64,000 nucleotides of DNA from Glycomyces sp. NRRL B-16210 (GCF_000719515.1 NZ_JOGR01000003.1:248001-312000); one strand, 5' to 3'; shown: positions 1-8,332, numbered from the stretch's first letter. A program made the numbers and translations. The notes: generated by a model from the letters alone, not told the origin.

Positions 1-1371
1 GGCCTTGGCGAGGTCCCGGCGGTAGAGGATGTTGACCGCGCCCTGCGAGCCCATGACCGCGATCTCGGCGGTCGGCCACGCCAGGTTGAGGTCGGCGCCG
101 ACGCCCTTGGAGCCCATGACGCAGTACGCGCCGCCGTAGTCCTTGCGCGTGACGACCGTGAGCTTGGGGACGGTGGCCTCGGCGTAGGCGTAGATGAGCT
201 TCGCGCCGCGGCGGATGATCCCGTCGTGCTCCTGCGAGGTGCCCGGGAGGAACCCGGGGACGTCCACGAAGGAGATGATCGGGATGTTGAAGGCGTCGCA
301 GAAGCGGATGAACCGCGCGGCCTTCTCCGAGGCGTCGATGTCCAGGCACCCGGCGAAGTGCATCGGCTGGTTGGCGACCACGCCGACCGGGCGGCCGTCG
401 AGGCGGCCGAAGCCGGTGAGGATGTTCTTGGCGAACAGCGACTGCGTCTCCAGGAACTCGCCCTCGTCGAGGACCGACTCGATCACCTTGTGCATGTCGT
501 ACGGCTGGTTCGCCGAGTCGGGGATGATCGTGTCGAGTTCGAGGTCGGTGGCCGTCAGGTCGAGCTCGAAGTCCTTCGACTCGTACGCGGGCGGCTCGTC
601 GAGGTTGTTCGCGGGCAGGTACGACAGGAGGTGCTTGACGTACTCGAGCGCGTCCTCCTCGTCCGAGGCGAGGTAGTGGGCGTTGCCGGCCACCGCATTG
701 TGCGTGCGCGCGCCGCCGAGCTCCTCCATGCCCACGTCCTCGCCGGTCACCGCGCGCACGACGTCGGGGCCGGTGATGAACATGTGGCTGGTCTGGTCGA
801 CCATCACCGTGAAGTCGGTGATCGCCGGGGAGTAGACCGCCCCGCCCGCGCACGGGCCCATGATGAGCGAGATCTGCGGGATCACGCCCGAGGCGCGCAC
901 GTTGCGGAAGAAGATGTCGGAGTAGCCGCCGAGGGAGGCCACGCCCTCCTGGATGCGGGCGCCGCCGGAGTCGGAGATGCCGATGATCGGGCGGCCGGTG
1001 CGCAGCGCGAGGTCCTGGATCTTGGTGATCTTCTCGCCCGAGACCTGCCCGAGCGAGCCGCCCAGGACCGTGAAGTCCTGCGCGAACACGCAGACCTCGC
1101 GGCCCTCGATGGTGCCGTAGCCGGTCACGACGCCGTCGCCGTACGGCCGGTTGGCCTCCATGCCGAAATTGGTGGAGCGGTGCCGCGTCAAAGCGTCGAG
1201 TTCGACGAACGACCCCTCGTCGAGCAGCTGCTCCAGGCGCTCGCGGGCGGTGCGCTTGCCCTTCTCGTGCTGCTTCTCGATCGCCCGGGGGTTCCCGGTG
1301 GCCGCTTCTGAGAGGCGCTCGGCCAGGTCGGCGAGCCGCCCGGCGGTCGTGTGGAAGTCGATGTCGGTCAC
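1..1371 (-). CDS. acyl-CoA (acetyl/propionyl-CoA) carboxylase carboxyltransferase beta subunit, 3' end outside window
   Basis: Carboxyltransferase beta subunit of a biotin-dependent acyl-CoA carboxylase, which moves CO2 from carboxybiotin to acetyl- or propionyl-CoA to supply malonyl- or methylmalonyl-CoA. The 457 codons present carry the family hallmarks: N-terminal KGKRTARERLE, the oxyanion-hole stretches GVIPQISLIMGPCAGGAVYSP and SGGARIQEG (split by the usual spacing), and the second domain FVDVPGFLPG and KDYGGAYCVMG. Start is the GTG at 1371, giving MTDIDFHTTAG; a TACGAT box sits 7 nt upstream, so the mRNA is probably leaderless. It is divergent from birA with 42 bp between, a sensible pairing because the ligase biotinylates the partner alpha subunit. 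The C-terminus (family length about 520-540 aa) lies beyond the window. AccD5/PccB-type is the closest assignment; substrate preference cannot be read from this portion. Confidence 0.93.
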   Translation of the reverse strand, partial: MTDIDFHTTAGRLADLAERLSEAATGNPRAIEKQHEKGKRTARERLEQLLDEGSFVELDALTRHRSTNFGMEANRPYGDGVVTGYGTIEGREVCVFAQDFTVLGGSLGQVSGEKITKIQDLALRTGRPIIGISDSGGARIQEGVASLGGYSDIFFRNVRASGVIPQISLIMGPCAGGAVYSPAITDFTVMVDQTSHMFITGPDVVRAVTGEDVGMEELGGARTHNAVAGNAHYLASDEEDALEYVKHLLSYLPANNLDEPPAYESKDFELDLTATDLELDTIIPDSANQPYDMHKVIESVLDEGEFLETQSLFAKNILTGFGRLDGRPVGVVANQPMHFAGCLDIDASEKAARFIRFCDAFNIPIISFVDVPGFLPGTSQEHDGIIRRGAKLIYAYAEATVPKLTVVTRKDYGGAYCVMGSKGVGADLNLAWPTAEIAVMGSQGAVNILYRRDLAKA

Positions 1372-1378
1372 GCTTCGG

Positions 1379-1384
1379 ATCGTA
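1379..1384 (-). promoter_or_regulatory. -10 box (TACGAT) of the carboxyltransferase gene
   Basis: TACGAT on the minus strand, 7 nt before the GTG at 1371. No ribosome binding site lies between, so transcription probably starts on the start codon. The -35 region was not identified. Confidence 0.55.
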
Positions 1385-1401
1385 TCGGCCCGCGCGGTGG
1401 C

Positions 1402-1407
1402 TACGCT
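1402..1407 (+). promoter_or_regulatory. -10 box (TACGCT) of birA
   Basis: TACGCT lies 6 nt before GTG 1414 and would place +1 on that codon. It shares the short divergent region with the carboxyltransferase promoter. Confidence 0.55.
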
Positions 1408-1413
1408 ATGTGC

Positions 1414-2211
1414 GTGAGCACACCGATGAGAAAGCCACTGGACCGGCACGTCCTCTGGTCGCTGTTGTCGGAGAAGTCCGACTTCTGGACCGAGGTCGAT
1501 GTGGTGGAGGTCACCGGGTCGACGAACGCGGACCTCGCCGCGGCAGCCAAGCACGGCGCGGGCGAGGGCCGAGTCCTCATCGCCGAGTCGCAGACCCAGG
1601 GGCGCGGGCGCCTCGACCGGCAGTGGACGAGCCCCGCCGGAGCCGGACTGACGATGTCGTTCCTGCTGCGCCCCACCGCCCGCCGCGAGCAGTGGGGCAC
1701 CCTGAGCCTGGCAACGGCGGTGGCGCTGGAGGAGACGCTCCGGGCCGTCTGCGGCGTCCACGCGAAGCTCAAGTGGCCCAACGACGCGCTGATCGAGGAC
1801 CGCAAGGTCTGCGGCATCCTCGCGCAGGTCGAGGGGAGCGCGGTGATCATCGGCGTCGGGCTCAACGTCTCCCTCACCGAGGAGGAGCTGCCGGTCCCCG
1901 AGGCCACCTCGCTGCGCCTCGCCGGGGCGACCACGCTCGACCGCGAGGAGATCGCCGCGAGCTTCCTCGCCCACTTCGCGGCCGTCTACCGGAGCTGGGA
2001 GGAGCGCGGCCCGGCCTCGGCGATCGAGCGCTGGCGCCGAAACTCCGCCACGATCGGGCGGCACGTCGCGGTATCGTTCCCGAACGGCCGCAAGCTTTCC
2101 GGGCGAGCGGTCGGCATCGACGCCGACGGCTGCCTCAAGATCGACCCCGGAGACGGCGCGGTGGAGACGGTCGCCGCGGGCGACATCGTCCACCTGAGGC
2201 CGCAGGACTGA
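1414..2211 (+). CDS. birA: biotin-[acetyl-CoA-carboxylase] ligase
   Basis: Biotin protein ligase: makes biotinyl-5'-AMP and transfers biotin to the carrier lysine of acyl-CoA carboxylase alpha subunits. Visible signatures are TGSTNADL near the N-terminus, the biotin/ATP loop TQGRGRLDRQW, KWPNDALI and KVCGILAQ, followed by the C-terminal SH3-like domain (GRAVGIDADGCL). It has no N-terminal helix-turn-helix, so it is the monofunctional type and not a repressor. Three in-frame starts are close together (ATG 1408, GTG 1414, ATG 1426); GTG 1414 is preferred because TACGCT ends 6 nt before it and there is no Shine-Dalgarno sequence. Product 265 aa, normal for the family. Divergent from the carboxyltransferase it serves. 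Confidence 0.93.
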   Translation: MSTPMRKPLDRHVLWSLLSEKSDFWTEVDVVEVTGSTNADLAAAAKHGAGEGRVLIAESQTQGRGRLDRQWTSPAGAGLTMSFLLRPTARREQWGTLSLATAVALEETLRAVCGVHAKLKWPNDALIEDRKVCGILAQVEGSAVIIGVGLNVSLTEEELPVPEATSLRLAGATTLDREEIAASFLAHFAAVYRSWEERGPASAIERWRRNSATIGRHVAVSFPNGRKLSGRAVGIDADGCLKIDPGDGAVETVAAGDIVHLRPQD

Positions 2212-2287
2212 GCGTTCGCAGGCCCGGACGACCGCAGGACTGCGCTTCGCGACCGCGACGGGGCAGAAGGGACCGAGGGGTGGCGCA

Positions 2288-3283
2288 TTGACCGACCGGA
2301 CGCACAGCGAAGGCGAGCGCCCCGGCACCCGGCGGACGCCGATCGGGCTCGACGCCGACGCCGAACGCCTGTACCGGCTCCTGCTGTCCAAGGCCGACGC
2401 CTCCGTGTCGCAGCTCGCGACCGAGTCGGGCCAGGACCCCGACCGCGTCCACGAGGCGCTCATGGGCCTGGTCGAGGCCGGATTCGCCGTCATGTGCGCC
2501 GACGCGCGCTTCCGCGCGATCGGCCCCGACACCGTCCTGGGCGGGCGCATCGCCGCGCAGCTCGGCGACGTCCTCGGCGAATACGAGACGCTGCGCGAAC
2601 TGCTCGAGATCCACCGGGCCGGGCCCGGGTCCGGCGGCAGCGGCGGCGAGCAGGGCCACTGGGAGATCGTGACCGGCCCGGCCGCGATCCGCTCGCGCCT
2701 GCGGGGCCTCAAGGCCGCGGCCGAGCGCAGCATCCGCACCTTCGTGCGGCCCCCGATGGTCCTGCCCGTCCCCGAGGCGCAGCTCCACCTCGACCTCCAG
2801 GCGCGCGGGGTGAGCCACCGGCTCCTGTTCGACCGGGCCGTGCTCGACGTCGACCCCTACGCCGACTACCTGCGCCACGCGCTGTCCTCGGGCGACGAGG
2901 TGCGCTTCGCCAAGCGGCTGCCGCTGAAACTCGTGATCGTGGACGAGCGGACCACGGTGATCGAGGTGCCCGGGTCCGGGCGGCCGAAGACGATCATCAC
3001 CGAGAACCGGTCCATCGTGGAACTCGCGGGAGCGCTCTTCGAGCAGTTGTGGCTCACCGGCGTACCGGCCACCTCGGCCGGCGCTCCGAAGCGGATCGAC
3101 CAGGACGACGCGGTCCTGCTCGGGCTGCTCATCGCCGGGCTCACCGACCAGTCCATCGCCTCGCGCCTGGGCATCGGGCTGCGCACCGTGCAGCGGCGCG
3201 TGCGCGAGCTCATGGACCTGGCGGATGTGGACACCCGCATCCAGCTCGGCTGGCACGCGGCCAAGAACGGCTGGGTCCCTTAG
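2288..3283 (+). CDS. TrmB/LuxR-type helix-turn-helix transcriptional regulator
   Basis: 331-aa regulator with two DNA-binding modules. The N-terminus (about residues 18-75, LSKADASVSQLATESG) looks like the winged helix of TrmB-type proteins, a central region of about 150 aa resembles a phospholipase-D-like sensor fold (RSIRTFVRPP, LPLKLVIVD), and the last 60 aa are a LuxR/GerE helix-turn-helix (LLIAGLTDQSIASRLGIGLRTV, then QRRVRELM). Proteins of this plan are common in actinomycetes; the ligand is generally unknown. Start is TTG 2288 with GAGGGG about 7 nt upstream. It follows birA by 76 bp on the same strand, but a functional link is not evident. Confidence 0.8.
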   Translation: MTDRTHSEGERPGTRRTPIGLDADAERLYRLLLSKADASVSQLATESGQDPDRVHEALMGLVEAGFAVMCADARFRAIGPDTVLGGRIAAQLGDVLGEYETLRELLEIHRAGPGSGGSGGEQGHWEIVTGPAAIRSRLRGLKAAAERSIRTFVRPPMVLPVPEAQLHLDLQARGVSHRLLFDRAVLDVDPYADYLRHALSSGDEVRFAKRLPLKLVIVDERTTVIEVPGSGRPKTIITENRSIVELAGALFEQLWLTGVPATSAGAPKRIDQDDAVLLGLLIAGLTDQSIASRLGIGLRTVQRRVRELMDLADVDTRIQLGWHAAKNGWVP

Positions 3284-3347
3284 CAAGGCGCGCGCGCAGG
3301 TGACCGCGGCAATCGTGGACCGCGTGCCGGTGCCGCCGTGTTGTACT

Positions 3348-3375
3348 GTGCTTTTGAACTACAGTGCTTTTGAAC
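3348..3375. repeat. two 12-bp direct repeats upstream of the PH-domain gene
   Basis: GTGCTTTTGAAC occurs at 3348-3359 and again at 3364-3375, a 16-bp period, 43 bp before the downstream start codon. The position suits a regulator binding two adjacent half-sites; no factor is known. Confidence 0.5.
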
Positions 3376-3418
3376 AATCGCACCGCCCCCGCCCGTTTCT
3401 CACTCCTGGAGGTCCGCA

Positions 3419-3946
3419 GTGGGATATCCCGACGACCAGCTCGCCCGCGGCGAAGAGGTCAAGCTGCACACCCATCCGCACTGGAAGGAAGGCGTCGGCC
3501 CCGTCCTGTGGTTCGTGGTCTTCCTCGCCATCGGCGCCATCGCCATCACCTACACGTCCCGGATCGACTGGAGCGGGACGATCTGGCTGATCCTCGCCGA
3601 GGTCGTCATCTTCATCGCCCTCCTCCTCTGGCTCTCGGTGATCCCGCTGATCCGCTGGCGCTCGACCCACTACGTGATCACCGACCAGCGCGTCATGTGG
3701 CGCGACGGCCTCGTGACCCGCGAGAGCCGCCACATCCCGCTCGCCCGCGTCAACACCGTCTCCTACACGCAGAACGTGTGGGAGCGGATCTTCGGCTTCG
3801 GCGACATGCACATCGACTCGGCCTCCGACGACGGCGAGATCAAGCTCATCGACGTCCCGAAGGTCGACAAGACCAAGGCCCTGCTGTACCAGCTCGCCGA
3901 GGACGACCGCTCCCGCCGCGCCGGCGCCTCCGGCGACGGGACCTGA
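3419..3946 (+). CDS. PH domain-containing membrane protein (bacterial PH-like, YdbS/YdbT type)
   Basis: 175-aa membrane protein. Two hydrophobic segments at about residues 27-45 (WFVVFLAIGAIAITY) and 54-76 are followed by a bacterial PH domain (about 80-160: THYVITDQRVMWRDGLVTR, IPLARVNTVSYTQNVWERIFGFG). The pattern of a membrane hairpin followed by the Y-x-I-T-x-x-R strand is typical of the bPH_2 family; the molecular role is not established. Start is GTG 3419 behind a strong GGAGG. It ends in a hairpin shared with the convergent gtrA-like gene. Confidence 0.85.
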   Translation: MGYPDDQLARGEEVKLHTHPHWKEGVGPVLWFVVFLAIGAIAITYTSRIDWSGTIWLILAEVVIFIALLLWLSVIPLIRWRSTHYVITDQRVMWRDGLVTRESRHIPLARVNTVSYTQNVWERIFGFGDMHIDSASDDGEIKLIDVPKVDKTKALLYQLAEDDRSRRAGASGDGT

Positions 3947-3962
3947 TCCCGCAACGCACCGA

Positions 3963-3995
3963 GAAGCCCGCGCGGTCGAGGACCGAGCGGGCTTC
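3963..3995. terminator. bidirectional hairpin between convergent genes
   Basis: A 9-bp perfect stem GAAGCCCGC/GCGGGCTTC with a 15-nt loop lies between the PH-domain gene (ends 3946) and the GtrA gene (ends 4013). No long T-tract is present, as is usual in actinomycetes. Confidence 0.75.
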
Positions 3996-4012
3996 GTCGT
4001 ATGCGGCGGGCC

Positions 4013-4525
4013 TCAGCCCGCGGGGGCCTCGGCGAGCTTCGGGTGGCGGAACACCCAGGTGCGGTAGGCGAAGAAGCGGAAGACCGTGGCGAGGCCGACG
4101 CCGAAGAAGTTCGCGGCGAGGTTCTTCGCGATCGCCGTGTCGAAGTACTGCGGCCAGACCGTGGCGAGGCCGTTGTTGGCCCACAGGCAGCCGAGCGCGA
4201 TGAGCAGGCCGATCCCGTTGAACAGGAAGTACAGGGCGTACTGGCGGTGGGCCGCGGCGCTGCCGCGCCGGTCGCGCCAGGTCCAGTGCCGGTTCCCGGC
4301 GAAGGCGACCGTGGTCGCGATGATCGTCGAGACGATCTTCGCACTCCAGTCCGACCAGTCGAAGCCGAGGAACAGCAGGTTGAACAGGCCGATGTCGATC
4401 ACGTAGGCGGTCCCGCCGACGCCGGCGAACCGGACCAGCTCCCCGGCGTGGCGCCTGGCGAGGCCGACGACGCGCGGGAGGAGGCCGCTGCGGGCCGGGG
4501 GCGGGGTCTCGATCGTGGTGGACAT
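4013..4525 (-). CDS. GtrA family membrane protein
   Basis: 170-aa polytopic protein with four hydrophobic segments and the GtrA signatures RFAGVGGTAYVIDIGLFNLL near residue 33, FAGNRHWTWRDR in the middle and FFGVGLATVFRFFAYRTWVF at the end. GtrA-like proteins are thought to flip or carry lipid-linked sugars used for cell envelope glycosylation. No glycosyltransferase partner is adjacent, so the substrate is unknown. The start is ATG 4525; TAGGCT lies 8 nt upstream, so the leader is 0-2 nt long. An in-frame TTG lies one codon earlier. Confidence 0.88.
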   Translation of the reverse strand: MSTTIETPPPARSGLLPRVVGLARRHAGELVRFAGVGGTAYVIDIGLFNLLFLGFDWSDWSAKIVSTIIATTVAFAGNRHWTWRDRRGSAAAHRQYALYFLFNGIGLLIALGCLWANNGLATVWPQYFDTAIAKNLAANFFGVGLATVFRFFAYRTWVFRHPKLAEAPAG

Positions 4526-4533
4526 CAAGCGCC

Positions 4534-4539
4534 AGCCTA
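4534..4539 (-). promoter_or_regulatory. -10 box (TAGGCT) of the GtrA gene
   Basis: TAGGCT on the minus strand, 8 nt before ATG 4525, with no ribosome binding site between: a near-leaderless promoter. Confidence 0.5.
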
Positions 4540-4630
4540 CCCGTTCGGCCGCTTTCCCGACAGCGTCGAGCGGCCGCGGATTCGGGACGGGAACCGGTCC
4601 CGTCCCAGCTCGTGAGAGGGTCGTCCGGGT

Positions 4631-7171
4631 TCAGCCGCTCCTCGGCGCGGCGACGGCGACCACGCCGACGATGAACGGATCGTTCCCGCGTTCGATGCTG
4701 ATCGCCTCGCGGTCGCCCGCGCGGGACCGGTGCACGCGGACGTCCACGCCGAACGCGTACCAGCGCGGATTCTCGACCGCCCCGTTCGCGACGCAGCTCG
4801 CGGCCTCGCCGAGCGACTGCCCGCCGACGCCGATGCCGTCGCCGCGGCTGGCGGCCGAACCGCCCCACAGGGTCGCGGCGATGTCGACCTCGCCGCCGGT
4901 CTCGACGCGGATCTCGGTGTCGGCCGCGGCGGCGCCGTCGTAGACGGCGACCTCCTTCGGCTCGGCGCCCGGTTCGGCGTAGACGACCGTGAGGGACCAG
5001 CCGGCCCAGCGCCGATCGAGGCACTTCGCGGCCGGGTCGATCGGCCAGTGCGCGCATTCGGAGGTCGGCAACTGGTGGTTGTCGGTCGAGACCCAGTACG
5101 CGCCGCCGCCGGAGACGAGGTTCGTGACCTCGACGAACGCCTGCGTGCCCCCTTTCGGGAAGCGCTGGGAGGCGGCGCTGAGGTCGGTCCAGCTCCCGCC
5201 CGGTCCGGCCAGGGAGACGTCCGTCGGCAGGTCGTCGCGGGAGCCGGCCCAGTACAGGCCGGCCCATTGGACCTTCGCGCCGGAGGGGATCTCCAGGTAC
5301 GCGCCGGAGACGGCGTCGCCTTCGCGGCCGGCGGGTGCGCCCGCGGGCTTGTAGGCCTTCATCGGCCAGCGGTCGCCGCCGCCGAGGAGCGCGAGGTCGC
5401 GGCAGCCGGGGACCGAGCAGGTCAGCCAGGTGTTCCCGGAGGCGGTGACGCCGGTGGCGTCGACGCTGGCGTAGCCGACCTCGCTGCCGGCCGGGGCGAT
5501 CGGGATCTGGAGCGAGGTGGTGCCGCTGATGCCCGGGCCCTTCACGGTGACCTCGAAGGTCTGGTAGCCGCTGACCTCGGCGCCGATGGTGATGCGCAGC
5601 AGCGCTTCGGCGGGGCTCGGCATCTGGGCGATCGAGCAGTGGACGACCGCGTCGCCTTCGGTGCAGGTCCAGCCGGGTTCGGCGGACTCGGAGGCGAGGG
5701 CGATCCCCGGGGGGAGGGTGACGTCGAGGGTCACGCGTTCGGTGGTCGCGGCCTGGCCGCGGCGCTCGGTGGCGGACTCGGTGATCGGTTCGGCCGGTCC
5801 GGATTCGGCGGGCCGCTCGGCGAGCGGCGCGTAGCCGCCACCGGAGCCGCCGGGCGATTCGAGCCGGATCGGCAGGACCGCTTCGCCGCCGGCGACCAGA
5901 CCGCTGGTGCCGAGGCCGTGCGCGATCGCGTAGGCGGCCGGAGCGGGCTCGTCAGGCGGGGCGTCTTCGGGAGCCGGGTCGTCCGGGGCGGGGTCGTCGG
6001 GGTCCGGTACGGGATCGGCCGGGTCCGGTTCGGGGTCGTCGGGGGGCACGACGGGGCCGGGCCGCTCGGGCTCGGGTTCGGCCTCCTGCTCCTCGTCGGC
6101 GGGCTGGACGATCGTCTCCTCGGGGAGGGCCTGCGGCGGCTCCTCCTCTTCCTCGCCGCCGGAGAGGGCGAAGACGGTGACCGCGACGGCCACCGCGACG
6201 GCGGTGCCGGTCGCGATGCTGCCCTTGGTGCCGAGCTGCTGGACGACTCTCCTGACCCAGTTGAAGGCGAGCTTGAAGGGGGCGAACACGGCCGCGAGGA
6301 AGCCGCCGACGGCGAGACCGGCCGCCGAGACCGTGCCCGCCGCGAGGTACGGCACCGCCGCACCGCCGAGGAACACCCCGGCGACCACGCCGCGCAGGCC
6401 CGAGTTCAACTCGGTGAGCTCGGCGAAGAGCAGGTTGCAGGTGACGCACGAGTCGAGGTGGTCGTCCACCTTCATCGCGTCGCGCTCGCCGAGCTTGCCG
6501 CGCACGCGCGCGCCGAGGCGGTCCACCGTCCAGCGGCACTCCTCGCGCGGGGCGTCGGCCGCGTGCTCGGTGAGGTAGTTCTGCCGCAGCTTCTCGCGGG
6601 CGCGGTAGGCCAGCGCGGAGACCCCGTTGGGGGTCATGCCGAGCATGGTGGCGATCTTGGCCGGGGAGTCCTCCTCGACCTCGGTGTGCCACAGGACCAT
6701 CCGCCAGCGCTCGGGGAGCTTGCCGAAGGCGAGCGCGGCGTAGCGGCGCTCCTGGCCCTCGACGGCGGGGTCGACGAAGATCTCGCCGGAGTCGTGCGGG
6801 GTGAGGTCGTCGGTGAACTCGACGCGCTTGTCGCGGCGGATCCGGTCGTAGAAGGTGTTGCGGAGGGTCTGGAGCATGTAGGGGCGGAAGGCCAGGTCGG
6901 GGCCGCCGCCTTCGCGGAAAGTGTGGAGGAGTTTCGCGAAGGCCTCGGAGACGAGGTCGTCGGCGCCGGCGGGGTCCTTGGAGAGGATGCGGGCGAGGCG
7001 CCGGGCGGCGTGGACGTGGCGTTCGTAGAGGACGGCGTAGGCGGTGGTGTCGCCGCCGCGGGTGGCGGCGATGAGTTCGGGGTCCGAGCGGGTCTCGGGG
7101 GTGTCCTGGGGGTGCCGATCCAATCCTGGTTCGACGCGATGGGGATCGCCGGCGGGTACGGTCTCGGGCAT
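4631..7171 (-). CDS. ECF sigma factor fused to zinc-finger anti-sigma-like domain, membrane segment and extracellular domain
   Basis: 846-aa single polypeptide. Residues 30-116 are sigma region 2 (DDLVSEAFAKLLHTF, TLRNTFYDRIRRDKR) and 146-200 are region 4 (LPERWRMVLWHTEVE, PAKIATMLGMTPNGVSALAY). Then comes a zinc-finger anti-sigma motif, H238-x3-C242-x2-C245 (HLDSCVTC), hydrophobic stretches at about 261-297 and a transmembrane helix at 318-336. A long acidic, proline-rich linker (340-430) leads to a roughly 400-aa outer part: a beta-rich CARDB/DUF11-like portion and a portion with GLYWAGS and WAGWSLTVVY, seen in secreted actinobacterial surface proteins. Known analogues: some actinobacterial ECF groups carry membrane-anchored C-terminal extensions. 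Inference: a one-protein envelope sensor in which sigma is held at the membrane and freed by proteolysis or conformational change. Start ATG 7171 has AAGGAG upstream. Confidence 0.88.
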   Translation of the reverse strand: MPETVPAGDPHRVEPGLDRHPQDTPETRSDPELIAATRGGDTTAYAVLYERHVHAARRLARILSKDPAGADDLVSEAFAKLLHTFREGGGPDLAFRPYMLQTLRNTFYDRIRRDKRVEFTDDLTPHDSGEIFVDPAVEGQERRYAALAFGKLPERWRMVLWHTEVEEDSPAKIATMLGMTPNGVSALAYRAREKLRQNYLTEHAADAPREECRWTVDRLGARVRGKLGERDAMKVDDHLDSCVTCNLLFAELTELNSGLRGVVAGVFLGGAAVPYLAAGTVSAAGLAVGGFLAAVFAPFKLAFNWVRRVVQQLGTKGSIATGTAVAVAVAVTVFALSGGEEEEEPPQALPEETIVQPADEEQEAEPEPERPGPVVPPDDPEPDPADPVPDPDDPAPDDPAPEDAPPDEPAPAAYAIAHGLGTSGLVAGGEAVLPIRLESPGGSGGGYAPLAERPAESGPAEPITESATERRGQAATTERVTLDVTLPPGIALASESAEPGWTCTEGDAVVHCSIAQMPSPAEALLRITIGAEVSGYQTFEVTVKGPGISGTTSLQIPIAPAGSEVGYASVDATGVTASGNTWLTCSVPGCRDLALLGGGDRWPMKAYKPAGAPAGREGDAVSGAYLEIPSGAKVQWAGLYWAGSRDDLPTDVSLAGPGGSWTDLSAASQRFPKGGTQAFVEVTNLVSGGGAYWVSTDNHQLPTSECAHWPIDPAAKCLDRRWAGWSLTVVYAEPGAEPKEVAVYDGAAAADTEIRVETGGEVDIAATLWGGSAASRGDGIGVGGQSLGEAASCVANGAVENPRWYAFGVDVRVHRSRAGDREAISIERGNDPFIVGVVAVAAPRSG

Positions 7172-7540
7172 GGTTCGCCGGTGCTCCTTCCTGGTTGCGC
7201 CGAGCTCGTACCATCGGGGGGCTCGGTTCGTGCTCGCGGGCGAGGTGTCTCGATCTTCTCGGGGGAGGAGTTCTCGATGTCTCCCTTGGGTTAACGATCG
7301 AGCGCGCCTCAGGTTGCGCTTGTCGGGCGGTCCTGGTCCGCGGGCAGTCGCGAACTGGACATTGCAGCGAGTTTAGGGCAAAAGCCAGGCATAACCGTGA
7401 ATTGTGATGTGATTGTGACCAGGTGTGATGGTATTGGGACTTCGCGACCTGGTTCCAGGCAACTGTCGGAAATACGTCAGGCCATTGCGTAGCGTGGGGG
7501 AACACGCGCGGCGGCGTGAACGACGCAGAGGAGGTGTGCG
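7172..7540. other. divergent intergenic region with TGTGA repeats
   Basis: About 370 bp between the sigma-fusion gene and the GlpR-like gene. TGTGA occurs four times in one direction at 7403, 7408, 7414 and 7424. A GTAGCGT box at about 7490 may be the -10 of the rightward gene. No convincing ORF, tRNA or terminator is visible here. Confidence 0.45.
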
Positions 7541-8332
7541 ATGCCCGCATCGGTCCTACTGGCGCTTCTGGCCGCCACGGCCCTGCTGGCGCTGACCCCG
7601 GCGCTGGTGCGCCGCTACGACTCGGACGAGCGCATGATCGCCGACCGGGCCTCGTCGGACGCGCGGGTGCTCGCCCGCGAGGCCCACCGGCCGTCGCGCC
7701 CGGCCTCGCACAAGACCGCCGATCTGGGTGAGCCGGACATTCCCATCGAGGATCTGCTTGCGGGGCAAGAGGTTCCGGAGACGTCGGGCGCGCGCGGGTG
7801 GGAGCGGCGCGGCAATCGCCGCGGGGACTCGGTACGGTTGGAGACCGACCAGTCGTTGACCGGCGAGGACCCCGAGATGCACGAGCAGGCCAGGCTCCGG
7901 CAGATGCGCGCCGAGTGGTGGCGGCGCCGCCACCGCCGCATCCTCTACGTGCTCATCGCGCTGACCGTGCTCGAACTCGTGGGCGTCATCGTCGCCGGTC
8001 CCGGTTTCTGGTTCGGAGCGGGTCTGGCGGTGCTGGCCCTGGGCGGCTACGTGTACTTCCTGCGCGAGCGGGCGAAGCGGATGCGGCGCCCGGTGCCGAA
8101 GGCGATGATCACGGCCGAGCCCGAGCACACCGAGGTCGGCCCGCCGATGTACGTGCCCGAGCAGCCCGACGGCGACGACGCGGACGAGGAGCCGCGCGAG
8201 TCGTACCTGTTCGAGAACGGCAGTCTGCACGACGAGCCGGCCGCGCCGCCGCGGCCGGACCCGAGGCGCCCGGACGGGCCCGCGGGGGTGCGCGGGCGCT
8301 CCTATGAGGCGCCGGCGAAGCTCGAACGCTGA
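7541..8332 (+). CDS. membrane protein, candidate GlpR-type receptor
   Basis: 263-aa protein: N-terminal transmembrane helix (residues 4-22) followed at once by ALVRRY; about 110 charged cytoplasmic residues; a hydrophobic hairpin at about 131-170 (RRILYVLIALTVLELVGVIV, then FWFGAGLAVLALGGYVYFLR); and an acidic tail of about 90 aa. That plan, including the N-terminal helix ending in an arginine-rich turn and the RRRHRR-preceded membrane hairpin, matches the actinobacterial GlpR family, whose corynebacterial member binds the gephyrin-like protein Glp at the septum together with Wag31/FtsZ partners. No glp/moeA gene is in the window, so this is a fold-level guess. Start ATG 7541 is behind GAGGAGG. 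Confidence 0.55.
   Translation: MPASVLLALLAATALLALTPALVRRYDSDERMIADRASSDARVLAREAHRPSRPASHKTADLGEPDIPIEDLLAGQEVPETSGARGWERRGNRRGDSVRLETDQSLTGEDPEMHEQARLRQMRAEWWRRRHRRILYVLIALTVLELVGVIVAGPGFWFGAGLAVLALGGYVYFLRERAKRMRRPVPKAMITAEPEHTEVGPPMYVPEQPDGDDADEEPRESYLFENGSLHDEPAAPPRPDPRRPDGPAGVRGRSYEAPAKLER

Noticed and set aside
4730..7294. 854-aa plus-strand ORF
   Set aside because: Complement of the sigma-fusion gene; low-complexity Gly/Val/Arg translation with no motif.
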